A stretch of 28,258 bases of DNA from Methanoculleus sp. UBA208 (lineage in GTDB: Archaea; Halobacteriota; Methanomicrobia; Methanomicrobiales; Methanoculleaceae), in the NCBI RefSeq assembly GCF_002498065.1, contig NZ_DAFZ01000033.1, positions 1 through 28,258 of the forward strand, given 5' to 3'. How positions within the stretch are numbered: position 1 is the stretch's first letter; every line of letters begins with the position of its first letter. The notes under the pieces are model-generated. The model did no database searches and had not been told where the DNA came from. It worked only from the letters and a program-made list of their open reading frames with translations. A program made the translations under genes and the position numbers. Below are positions 6,645-13,522 of this stretch, one piece after another.

Positions 6645-6689
6645 ACAGAGATTTTATGAGTGAGCGCGGGGATTATCTCAACAGAGGAG
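6645..6689 (+). promoter_or_regulatory. Candidate promoter and ribosome binding site for DUF169 gene
   Basis: TTTTATGA at 6652-6659 resembles a TATA box, and GAGGAG at 6684-6689 lies eleven bases before the ATG at 6701. These favour 6701 over the upstream in-frame ATG at 6656, which would lie inside the promoter. Confidence 0.35.
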
Positions 6690-6700
6690 TGAGCACGATT

Positions 6701-7417
6701 ATGGAAGACCAGATGCGCACGGAGATCGCCTACGCGGAGATCGCGGAGACGCTGAAGAAATCCCTCGACCTGCGGGGGTCACCGGTCGCGGTCAAACTCG
6801 CAAAGAACCCCGAGGGCATCCCCGAAGGGGTCGGGCCGATCGACGAGACCGTCCGCCACTGCCAGATGATCACCAGGGCACGGCTGAACGGCGAGATATT
6901 TTACGCGACCGCCGACAAGCACGTCTGCATGGGGGGCGCCTGGGCCCTTGGGCTGAAGGAACTCACGCCGAGCCTCCGTTCGGGAGAGTTCTACTACAAA
7001 CTCGGCAAGTTCGAGAGCTGGGCCGCCTGCATGCGGACCATCCGGCAGGTGCCGCACGTCCCGGAACTCGAGACGTATGCGACCGTTTATGCGCCGCTCG
7101 AGAAGACGCCGTTCGACCCGCACGTCGTCGTCATCGTTGCCGAGCCCCGGGCGATGCTGAAACTCGCGCAGACAACGCTCTACCTGCTCGGAGGACGGAT
7201 CGAGTCCACGATGGCGGGGATCCAGTCGGTCTGTGCGGACGCGACCGCGCTGCCCTACCTCTCCGGCAACGTCAACTACTCGCTCGGGTGCGACGGATCG
7301 CGCCGGTTCTCGGGGATTGAGGACAACGAACTCGTCATGGGCATCCCCGCCGAGCTCCTTCCCGAGTTTGCCCGGTCGCTCCCGATCGTCACCGCCGCAC
7401 CCGGGTCGGTGAAGTAA
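6701..7417 (+). CDS. DUF169 family protein
   Basis: A 238-residue soluble protein of the DUF169 family, common in methanogens and of unknown biochemical function. Family landmarks visible are the start of the domain at LKKSLDLRGSPVAVKL, a cysteine in VRHCQMI, and CMGGAWALGL with a Cys-Gly-Gly turn. A middle VYAPLEKTPFDPHVVVIV segment and a late VNYSLGCDGSRR cysteine follow. Conserved cysteines suggest metal or cluster binding, but no ligand set is proven. The gene appears to be transcribed alone: a TATA-like element precedes it, and a T-run at 7432-7436 follows its stop. Neighbouring genes do not reveal its role. Confidence 0.85.
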   Translation: MEDQMRTEIAYAEIAETLKKSLDLRGSPVAVKLAKNPEGIPEGVGPIDETVRHCQMITRARLNGEIFYATADKHVCMGGAWALGLKELTPSLRSGEFYYKLGKFESWAACMRTIRQVPHVPELETYATVYAPLEKTPFDPHVVVIVAEPRAMLKLAQTTLYLLGGRIESTMAGIQSVCADATALPYLSGNVNYSLGCDGSRRFSGIEDNELVMGIPAELLPEFARSLPIVTAAPGSVK

Positions 7418-7478
7418 CAAAGTATCCCTCTATTTTTACGGCACACCCCCCGTCCAGGGACTGTTCCCGGGTACAAGA

Positions 7479-7514
7479 CTTATCACCCCGGCAGGTCAAC
7501 TATTCAGCAGGTGG
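7479..7514 (+). promoter_or_regulatory. Promoter and ribosome binding site of the ACT-homoserine dehydrogenase operon
   Basis: CTTATCAC at 7479-7486 is a plausible TATA box about 25 bases before a short leader. AGGTGG at 7509-7514 is a ribosome binding site five bases before TTG 7520. An alternative ATG at 7532 has only AGGT before it. Confidence 0.4.
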
Positions 7515-7519
7515 TTTTT

Positions 7520-8020
7520 TTGCAGGTATCCATGAAGCTCGAGATGAGGGACCAGCCCGGACAGCTGGTCGCAGCCCTCCAGCCGATCTCGGCTGTCGGG
7601 GGAAACATCATCGCGGTCATCCACCAGCGGGAGACACCGGCGGCTACGGAAGTGCTGGACGTCCAGATCGTGCTGGAACTTCCCGAGGGCCGCCTTGAGA
7701 AACTCCTTGAACTGCTCCGGGAGCAGGGCGTCAACGTCGTGCGCATCGGCGAGCAGCGTCTCCTCTATGAATGCACGCTGATCACGATCGGGCATTTGAT
7801 GCACACGGATCTCTCCGATACGGTCGACCGGATCGACACGACCGGCTCGGCCGAGGTGACGGACCTCTCCCTTGCCATGCCGGCGATCAACGCCCCGTCG
7901 TCGGCCCGCATCACCATCCGTTCGACCACCCGCGAGGAGATGAAGAAGGCGATCAGGATCCTGCGCAGCGTTGCGGAGCAGAAGGATCTCCTCATCATCG
8001 AGCCCCTGGAGGGTGTATGA
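7520..8020 (+). CDS. ACT-domain amino-acid-binding protein
   Basis: A 166-residue cytoplasmic protein with an N-terminal ACT domain (KLEMRDQPGQLVAALQPI, then SAVGGNIIAVIH) and a second, weaker ligand-binding-like half. ACT domains bind amino acids and control biosynthetic enzymes. The homoserine dehydrogenase gene overlaps its end by four bases (ATGA), so this is probably the regulatory partner of that enzyme, or senses threonine, methionine or isoleucine; this is inference. In several organisms the regulatory ACT domain is fused to homoserine dehydrogenase; here the dehydrogenase has none, which supports the idea of a separated subunit. The start at TTG 7520 is chosen from its ribosome binding site; ATG 7532 is possible. 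Confidence 0.8.
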   Translation: MQVSMKLEMRDQPGQLVAALQPISAVGGNIIAVIHQRETPAATEVLDVQIVLELPEGRLEKLLELLREQGVNVVRIGEQRLLYECTLITIGHLMHTDLSDTVDRIDTTGSAEVTDLSLAMPAINAPSSARITIRSTTREEMKKAIRILRSVAEQKDLLIIEPLEGV

Positions 8021-9006
8021 TGCGGATCGCCATCCTGGGGTTCGGCTCCGTCGGCCGGGGGATCGCCCGGGCAATCCTTGCAAAAAACCTCGATCTCGCC
8101 GTCACCGGTCTTGCCGATTCAAGGAGCGGGATCATTGACCCGGCCGGGATCGACATTGCGGCGGCGCTTGCCAGGAAGGAGGGTGGCGCCCCCTGCGGCA
8201 GCCCGGACGTCAGCCCCGCGGACGTGGTGGCGAAGGCGGATTACGACGTCCTGGTCGAGGTGACCCCGACGAACGTGGATGACGGCGAGCCGGCGCTGGG
8301 CCACATCCGGGGAGCCCTCCGGCGGCACAAGCACGTTGTCACCTCGAACAAAGGCCCGATCGCTCTTGCCTACCCGGAACTCCGGGACCTGGCAGCGGCA
8401 AACGGCGTCTTCCTGAGGTACGAAGCGACGGTCTGCGGCGCGATCCCGCTCATCCACGCGATGCAGGAGGGGCTTGCGGGCAACACCATCTCCAGACTTT
8501 ACGGGGTCTTCAACGGCACCTGCAACTACATCCTCACCCGGATGGCCGAGGACAGTCTCACCTACGAGCAGGCTCTTGCCGAGGCCCGGGAACTCGGGTA
8601 TGCCGAAGCCGACCCCACCTACGACGTCGAGGGGATCGATGCGGCGATCAAACTGGTCATCCTCGCAAACGCCATCCTCGATATGCGGACCACGCTCGAC
8701 GACGTGGAGAGGACGGGGATCACCCTCCTGACACCCGAAGCCCTGCGGCTTGCGGAGGATCAGGACTGCACCATCCGGCTGATCGGCGAGGTCGTCCCGG
8801 AGGCGGGGGTGCTCCGCGTTTCGCCGCGGATCGTCTCAAAAGTGCACCCGCTCGTCGTCGAAGGAACACTCAACGCGGTCACGGTGGGGACGGACCTCGC
8901 CGGGGACCTGACGTTCATCGGGAAGGGCGCGGGCTCCGTCGAGACCGCCAGCGCGGTGATCGGCGACCTCCTCTACATCCGTGATCGGCATGTCCAGGGT
9001 TCTTGA
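8017..9006 (+). CDS. hom: Homoserine dehydrogenase
   Basis: A 329-residue NAD(P)-dependent enzyme reducing aspartate semialdehyde to homoserine, in the threonine and methionine pathway. It has the Rossmann motif GFGSVGRGIA at the N-terminus, TSNKGPIAL (with the catalytic-region Lys), GTCNYILTRM and AEADPTYDVEGIDAAIK. The length corresponds to the catalytic core without the C-terminal ACT domain of longer forms. The ACT protein is encoded just upstream and overlaps by four bases. The following HTH gene overlaps its 3' end by 17 bases, giving a three-gene operon. Confidence 0.95.
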   Translation: MMRIAILGFGSVGRGIARAILAKNLDLAVTGLADSRSGIIDPAGIDIAAALARKEGGAPCGSPDVSPADVVAKADYDVLVEVTPTNVDDGEPALGHIRGALRRHKHVVTSNKGPIALAYPELRDLAAANGVFLRYEATVCGAIPLIHAMQEGLAGNTISRLYGVFNGTCNYILTRMAEDSLTYEQALAEARELGYAEADPTYDVEGIDAAIKLVILANAILDMRTTLDDVERTGITLLTPEALRLAEDQDCTIRLIGEVVPEAGVLRVSPRIVSKVHPLVVEGTLNAVTVGTDLAGDLTFIGKGAGSVETASAVIGDLLYIRDRHVQGS

Positions 9007-10117
9007 GCGGAGAAAGCAGTACCTGCGGCTGATGCGTCAGGCGACGCTTGAGAGTGGCTACTTTACGGTGGTCGAGATCGCGGAGGCGACCGACACCCCC
9101 CGGAGCACCGTCCAGGACTGGGTGAACCGCCTCATCGAGGAGGGCTGCGTCCTCATCACGGAGGAGCAGCGAGGGCGGCACGCGGCGCGGTATGCGGCGA
9201 CCAGCGTGATGCCGGAGAGCGCCTGCCGGCGGGTCTTCACCACGATCGACGGCGGCGAGGTCGAGATCTACCATGAGTGCATGAGCGGGGGATGCGCAGC
9301 GTTCTGCGAGTTTCATCACGCCCGTGCCGGCGGCGCCCTGCAGTCCGTCCGCCGGGACGGGACACTGCTTCGCGAGCGGGCGAGCCTCGGGCGGCGGGAG
9401 GTGGCCGTCGGGCTCGATCCCGCGCCGGCGGTCGGTATCGTCGGCGTCTTCCACGAGGACGGCTACATCCGCCAGCAGATCCGGTGTATCGGCGGCCCGG
9501 CCTACTCGCTCACCGATATGATGTCCTTTGCCGAAGGCGTCCGCGGCGTCACCGTCCGCCGCGAAGGGCCGGTGGTCGAGGGCGAGGTGGTCACCCGGGC
9601 GCTCGCCTACGTCGCCGTCGGGATCGACGACACCGATACCGGGACCGAGGGCGCGACGTTCGCCCTCGCCCTCGCCCTCCTTCAGCACCTCGCGAAACTC
9701 GACGGCGTCATGCCGATCGGCCACCGGGTGGCGATGCTCAACCCCCGGCTCGAGATCCGGACCGCCGGGAACTCCTGCAGTTACATCGAGCTCGCGGTGG
9801 AGCCCGGCCAGGTCTCGCAGATCGAGGAGTCCGCCGTGCGGTTCGTCGCCGGAGAGGCGGCGTCCCCCGAGTGGGGGATCGCCGTCCGGCAGGGGTTCAG
9901 AATACCCCGCGATCTCCGGGCCTACGGCAGGAGCGCGAGAGAGTCGGTGATCGACCGGGGAGCGGCGGAGGCGATCGCAGAACGGTTCGGTGCCCGCCTT
10001 CACGGCGGCCGGGGCGTTATCGGGGCGCTCGCGGCGGTCTCGCTCGTGGGGCTCCCGCACGACGTGCTGCTCGACCCACAACGGGATGTCTGCGCCGATT
10101 GGGAGCCGGCGGGGTGA
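8990..10117 (+). CDS. HTH protein with GxDDTD domain (TiaS- or methanogenesis-marker-11-like)
   Basis: A 375-residue protein of two parts. Residues 1-75 form a winged helix-turn-helix, with FTVVEIAEATDTPRSTVQDW as the recognition region. The rest contains HECMSGGCAAFCEFHHAR with closely spaced cysteines, then the signature VGIDDTDTGTEGATFALALA. GIDDTD is the phosphate-binding motif of TiaS, the tRNA-Ile2 agmatidine synthetase, and a similar motif occurs in methanogenesis marker protein 11. The cysteine and DDTD arrangement resembles the latter more, but neither usually has a DNA-binding head. The ATG at 8990 overlaps the homoserine dehydrogenase gene; GTG 8981 is an alternative. The function is unknown; a regulator that senses a nucleotide is one possibility. 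Confidence 0.7.
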   Translation: MSRVLERRKQYLRLMRQATLESGYFTVVEIAEATDTPRSTVQDWVNRLIEEGCVLITEEQRGRHAARYAATSVMPESACRRVFTTIDGGEVEIYHECMSGGCAAFCEFHHARAGGALQSVRRDGTLLRERASLGRREVAVGLDPAPAVGIVGVFHEDGYIRQQIRCIGGPAYSLTDMMSFAEGVRGVTVRREGPVVEGEVVTRALAYVAVGIDDTDTGTEGATFALALALLQHLAKLDGVMPIGHRVAMLNPRLEIRTAGNSCSYIELAVEPGQVSQIEESAVRFVAGEAASPEWGIAVRQGFRIPRDLRAYGRSARESVIDRGAAEAIAERFGARLHGGRGVIGALAAVSLVGLPHDVLLDPQRDVCADWEPAG

Positions 10118-10142
10118 GATTTTGGATTCCGGCTATAGGGGG

Positions 10143-10163
10143 TTCCTTTTGCGAAGTTTTTTG
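10143..10163 (+). terminator. T-rich terminator of the ACT-hom-HTH operon
   Basis: Two T-runs, TTTT at 10147-10150 and TTTTTT at 10157-10162, occur about 30 bases after the stop of the last plus-strand gene in otherwise GC-rich DNA. This is the usual form of an archaeal terminator. No hairpin is needed or evident. Confidence 0.4.
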
Positions 10164-10396
10164 GGCTTCAGTCTATGCCCACTTTTCAGCCCATCACACA
10201 TTGAAACGTCGCAAAAACCAGGCACGGATTTCCACCGGGCTGCGCATCTGACGATGCTCGAAGGACGCTCCCTGAGGAGCATCCTCCTGCGCACCCAGCG
10301 GTGTCGGCAGGGGCATGTCCGGGATCGGCCGTGGTCCGCGTGGCTTCTTGAATGACGCTGCGTTGAATCGTGAGAGCCAGGTTTCCAGTTGCCGCT

Positions 10397-10476
10397 GAAA
10401 CGTGTACTCTGCGAGGGGAGCGCTCGGGAAGGTGTAGGACACCTCTTGAACGCCGGAAGCGCTCGTCCTTCATATC
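10397..10476 (-). pseudogene. Short fragment of the beta-repeat (Ig-like) protein gene
   Basis: Within the 392-base gap after the HTH gene, the minus strand reads GVQEVSYTFPSAPLAEYTF. It corresponds to GVQEVSHTFQSAPLGEHTV of the small beta-repeat protein at 13112-13501. The nucleotide match, about 10400-10465 against 13246-13311, is close to four in five bases by eye. Beyond it the frame continues but the similarity ends. The rest of the gap, 10164-10396, holds no recognisable gene. Confidence 0.65.
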
Positions 10477-10808
10477 CTCAAGCACTCCTGACCGGACACC
10501 TCGGTATAATCATGTCATCATATGTCGAACGAATAGTACCTGCATCCATACCACGCCATACATACAGACGAATGCCAGGATAACGGTGAGAAGTGCATGC
10601 GTTCGCGGGATGCATCTGCCGTATTGGGTGGCTGCGACATAGATAATGAACGTCCATACAAAGCCGATGATGCCTATTAACCAGAAGACCATCCAGAATA
10701 CTGCTGTCGTGGGATCTGTAGCGAAATTTGGGAAAGAGAGGTAGCCAGAGCCTATCATCAAACGAGACACTTCATGCATGATCTGTCGCCCGGTGAGAAT
10801 ACTGAAGA
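10468..10808. repeat. Direct repeat, copy A (3' end of YIP1-like gene plus 40 bases)
   Basis: This stretch is repeated in the same orientation at about 18025-18388. Identity is roughly 85-90 percent by eye, about 92 percent over the best 157 bases. It contains the last 90 or so codons of the YIP1-like gene and a short downstream tail. The two copies enclose a 7.5 kb accessory island. Confidence 0.88.
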
Positions 10809-11208
10809 TTGCCTGAATAAGACTGAATATATATCCCACAAGGATACCGTACGCCGTGTATGCGAAAAGCCGGAAAAAAGACCCTTTTCCGCGAAGGAGG
10901 GTTGCTATCACGAAGATAATGGCGGTAAAGGCAATCCAGTAAAAGATAGGACCGAGCGTGATTTGTATAATTGACCAGAGAATATATCCTTTTGTAGGAA
11001 AGATTCCCGCTCCTCCGAGCAGCTGCTCTATTCCAGCCAAGATTACCTGGAAATACCATGCCGTCTGGATCAAACAGATGCCCAGTATGAGGAGCAGCGG
11101 CGGCAGGAGGCGCGGATGCTCCGGCATGCCCTCGAAGAATTGAAACGGGTGGAAAAGCAGTTTGAGGAGATTTTTGAAGAGGTGTCCTGGCATTTCATCG
11201 ATCGACAC
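10510..11208 (-). CDS. YIP1-family integral membrane protein
   Basis: A 232-residue polytopic membrane protein with about five hydrophobic segments: LLPPLLLILGICLIQTAW, the helix around FYWIAFTAIIFVIATLL, FAYTAYGILVGYIFSLIQ, FWMVFWLIGIIGFVWTFIIY and a last helix ending in VLFVRH. The arrangement, with a soluble N-terminus containing FHPFQFFEGMPEHP, fits the YIP1/DUF1282 family, whose prokaryotic members are of unknown role. The GTG start at 11208 has GGAG eight bases upstream and lies two bases after the stop of a gene fragment, so it is the last gene of the long minus-strand operon. Its final 89 codons are duplicated at 18074-18343. Confidence 0.82.
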   Translation of the reverse strand: MSIDEMPGHLFKNLLKLLFHPFQFFEGMPEHPRLLPPLLLILGICLIQTAWYFQVILAGIEQLLGGAGIFPTKGYILWSIIQITLGPIFYWIAFTAIIFVIATLLRGKGSFFRLFAYTAYGILVGYIFSLIQAIFSILTGRQIMHEVSRLMIGSGYLSFPNFATDPTTAVFWMVFWLIGIIGFVWTFIIYVAATQYGRCIPRTHALLTVILAFVCMYGVVWMQVLFVRHMMT

Positions 11209-11209
11209 G

Positions 11210-11430
11210 TTAGCACTCCTTCACATAAACCCCTATTATCTCCACGTAGCCATCCCCAGCGAAATCTTCGTTAAACTCAGTCGAGACACACGACCCCTCG
11301 TGTAGATCATCATCTCCTGCGGTAGCAGTCACTGTTCGTCCTCTCACCCTGACTTTTACTCGATGCGATCCGCCCCCTCATTGTAGACTGAAGTAGAGCG
11401 ATAGATTATTCGTGGTTCCTCAGGTTCAAT
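11210..11430 (-). pseudogene. C-terminal gene fragment with a frameshift, unrecognised family
   Basis: The gap between the zinc-ribbon and YIP1-like genes carries a convincing coding signal without a start. WIEPEEPRIIYRSTSVYNEG in one frame continues one base out of phase, at a run of five Gs, as SHRVKVRVRGRTVTATA, then LHEGSCVSTEFNEDFAGDGY and VEIIGVYVKEC, ending at TAA 11210-11212. The pattern is that of a beta-rich domain at the end of a larger secreted or surface protein. It is read out of a truncated, frameshifted gene; the family was not recognised. Confidence 0.5.
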
Positions 11431-11722
11431 CCAGCGTCCAGATGGCCATCACCAGCACCGAAAATGCCAATCCGAGGATCATAAACACCAGCCAGACCCG
11501 TGCCCAGAACCGGTTGTAGTACCATGTTCCCCGCAGTTCCGGGTCCCGGGGGTGCATCCGCCAGTCGATGTAATCCCGCATGAACGGACGGCCGCACTCC
11601 GGACAGATGGAACGAAACTCCCTGCTCCTGCGCCCGCAATGCGGGCATGTGAAACCCTGCACAGATTCGTCATGGGTCCCGGACTCCTGCTCCGCAGTCC
11701 CCTTCAGGAGAATGATGACCAT
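11426..11722 (-). CDS. Zinc-ribbon single-span membrane protein
   Basis: A 98-residue protein with a zinc ribbon, CPHCG and CPECG at about residues 26-44, and one C-terminal membrane helix near residues 72-94 (VWLVFMILGLAFSVLVMAIW). A short WYYNRFWARVW amphipathic region precedes the helix. The ribbon would face the cytoplasm. Such proteins are common in archaea and rarely characterised. The start at ATG 11722 overlaps the end of the P-loop fragment by 19 bases, which indicates that the truncated upstream gene is still part of the transcript. The function is unknown. Confidence 0.75.
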   Translation of the reverse strand: MVIILLKGTAEQESGTHDESVQGFTCPHCGRRSREFRSICPECGRPFMRDYIDWRMHPRDPELRGTWYYNRFWARVWLVFMILGLAFSVLVMAIWTLD

Positions 11723-11856
11723 AATGCACTTCGCGTAATTCCTGTTCTACTGAGCCGATTCGCCGTTGCCTGCCCGTGGAAGTACCGTTCGAGCAGCATC
11801 GTCATTGTCGTTTTTCCGGTACCGGGGACCGATGCAATCACGTAGATACGGCTCAT
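11704..11856 (-). pseudogene. Truncated P-loop NTPase (N-terminal piece only)
   Basis: A 50-codon frame beginning MSRIYVIASVPGTGKTT and then MTMLLERY. It parallels MADLYVLASIPDQGKTT and AILLEKQL of the 349-residue NTPase at 16686-17735, then diverges into a short unrelated tail. It has a better Walker A motif (GTGKTT) than the full-length gene but lacks every downstream domain. A start at 11910 is possible in the same frame. It sits in the same operon as its longer relative, so it is probably a relic of a second NTPase gene cut off by the zinc-ribbon gene. Confidence 0.65.
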
Positions 11857-11903
11857 GAAGATCCACCGATCGCATAACACGGTAGTGAAGGATATTAGCA
11901 CAT

Positions 11904-13115
11904 TCACCATCCTGCCTCCTCTCTCGCTATCCTGAGTGCATAATCAATCGGGCTCCAGTAGATCCGAACCGTCCTGTTGTGTATCACGGTGTCGTTCAAC
12001 GCCTCGTTTTCGGGTGTGAGGTTGCGCACCCACACCCCGATCTCTGTGGGCGATGTCATGAAACCCGATATCTGCAATTCGGGATGGTCCTCCTGGAGTT
12101 GCACCAATTCGGCCCCAAGCTGCTCTAACTCTTTCTCATACTCTTTCTCATAATCGGCATCGTGAACGACCTTAAAGGTCCAGCCGCCGACCTGCCTGCC
12201 CTGAATGGCATCCACGTCGTTTTCATCCGGTATGGAGTACACATAGATGGTAGCCTGTTTGTTCTGGGGATCGAGCTCCCACGTTCGTACACTTCCGATA
12301 TCTACGAATTGCACAATGTTTTCCATTTCCTCTTTTACTTCATCCGGCAGCCCCTCCGCCGTCATATTCGCCTCGCTCAGCGCTCGCCTCACGCCGACAG
12401 GCACATGGTGTTCCTGAACGACGTTAAAGGTCCAGCCGCCGACCTGCCTGCCCTGAACGGCCTTCACCTCCGTTTCATACTTTTCACTCCGAATGATGTA
12501 CGTATAGACGATGACCCGGTTGTTTTGAGGATCGAGTTCCCACTTCCGCATACCCCCGATTTCGGTGTTTTTCATTTCCTCTTTGACTTCATCGGGTAAC
12601 TCTTCCAGCGTCATATTCGCCTCCTTCAGCGCTCGCCTCACGAATGACGGCACATATGATTCCCAGACGACGTTAAAAGTCCAGCCGCCGACCTGTCTGC
12701 CCTGAACGGCACTCAGCTCCATTTCATGCTCTTCATTCAGTGCGAGGGACGCATAGATGACGACCTGCTTATTTTGGGGATCGAGCTCCCACGTTCGTAT
12801 AATATCTTCGAACTGCACGGTGTTTTTCAGTTCTTCGGTTACGTCGTCGGGTAACTCATCCTGCGTCATGTTTGCCTCTTCCAGCGCTCGCTCCACGATT
12901 CCAGACCTATGCAAAGACTCATATATCTCCTGGGCCCGCTCCCAGATCTCTTCCGATGTCATGTTCTCACCCCCCTGCACTTCTTCAGGCACCTGTTCAG
13001 GCGTTGCATTTTTAGCCTCTTCAGGAGAGTGTACCGCTACGATCACCGCTGCCGAGCAACAGACGACTCCAATTGCGACAACGGCGGCGATGATTCGTGC
13101 AGTTGGTTTTGTCAT
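11904..13115 (-). CDS. Signal-anchored surface protein with three tandem repeats
   Basis: A 403-residue protein. Residues 8-28 form a hydrophobic signal anchor. Three tandem repeats of about 80 residues follow, at roughly 73-150, 157-233 and 241-317. Each has an EANMT helix, a LPDEVKEEMKN segment, RTWELDPQNK and the nearly invariant QGRQVGGWTF core. A charged coiled segment (EKEYEKELEQL) and a C-terminal domain come next. The EANMT sequons and two later N-x-T sites suggest N-glycosylation, so the bulk should lie outside the cell. No family is recognised. The start ATG overlaps the upstream stop by four bases and has GGAGG nine bases before it. The DNA repeats indicate recent internal duplication. 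Confidence 0.8.
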   Translation of the reverse strand: MTKPTARIIAAVVAIGVVCCSAAVIVAVHSPEEAKNATPEQVPEEVQGGENMTSEEIWERAQEIYESLHRSGIVERALEEANMTQDELPDDVTEELKNTVQFEDIIRTWELDPQNKQVVIYASLALNEEHEMELSAVQGRQVGGWTFNVVWESYVPSFVRRALKEANMTLEELPDEVKEEMKNTEIGGMRKWELDPQNNRVIVYTYIIRSEKYETEVKAVQGRQVGGWTFNVVQEHHVPVGVRRALSEANMTAEGLPDEVKEEMENIVQFVDIGSVRTWELDPQNKQATIYVYSIPDENDVDAIQGRQVGGWTFKVVHDADYEKEYEKELEQLGAELVQLQEDHPELQISGFMTSPTEIGVWVRNLTPENEALNDTVIHNRTVRIYWSPIDYALRIAREEAGW

Positions 13116-13501
13116 TCTTCCGCTTCCTCCGGGGCGACAGTGCCGTTTTTATCGATCAGAGAGACTTCATCGGGCGTCGAGACGAAAACACTCCAGGTCC
13201 AGTAGTTCTCTCCGGACCCGTTTTCGTTCGCCGCGACCACCCGCACCGTGTGCTCCCCGAGCGGGGCGCTCTGGAAAGTGTGGGACACCTCCTGGACGCC
13301 CGGCTCGCTCTGGTAGACAGGCTCGTCGTCCAGGTACACCGTCAGCGTCGCCGGCTGGTCGCACGATGCCGTGAATTCCTGCTCCGCCCCGACGGGATCG
13401 CCGACGTCCGGGTTTGCTAGGCTGACCCGGGTCACTTGTTCCTCCTCTACACACGTCAAATCAGCAGCCCCGACATCAGTCCTATACTTCTTCGTAAACA
13501 C
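13112..13501 (-). CDS. Small single-domain Ig-like (beta-repeat) protein
   Basis: A 129-residue protein whose residues 25-120 form one unit of the beta-sandwich repeat also present three times in the 593-residue protein at 14901-16682. Shared landmarks are GDPVGAEQEFTAS, a TLTVYLDDEP strand, SHTFQSAPLGEHTVRVV and NGSGENYWTWSVFV. No signal peptide or membrane segment is visible, although the fold is typical of extracellular modules. The start is GTG 13501, 21 bases after the propeller gene. It may be a free-standing domain or the truncated front end of a larger gene; the following gene overlaps its stop by four bases, so it is at least translated in series. Confidence 0.7.
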   Translation of the reverse strand: MFTKKYRTDVGAADLTCVEEEQVTRVSLANPDVGDPVGAEQEFTASCDQPATLTVYLDDEPVYQSEPGVQEVSHTFQSAPLGEHTVRVVAANENGSGENYWTWSVFVSTPDEVSLIDKNGTVAPEEAEE

Positions 13502-13522
13502 CCGGGTAGTTCATATCTAACA

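Noticed and set aside
9277..10251. Arg/Pro-rich open frame overlapping the HTH-GxDDTD gene
   Set aside because: Low-complexity shadow in another frame of the same strand.
12162..12599. Plus-strand open frame inside the triple-repeat gene, itself repetitive
   Set aside because: The repetition is inherited from the minus-strand repeats; the minus-strand protein has signal anchor, start context and overlaps with neighbours.
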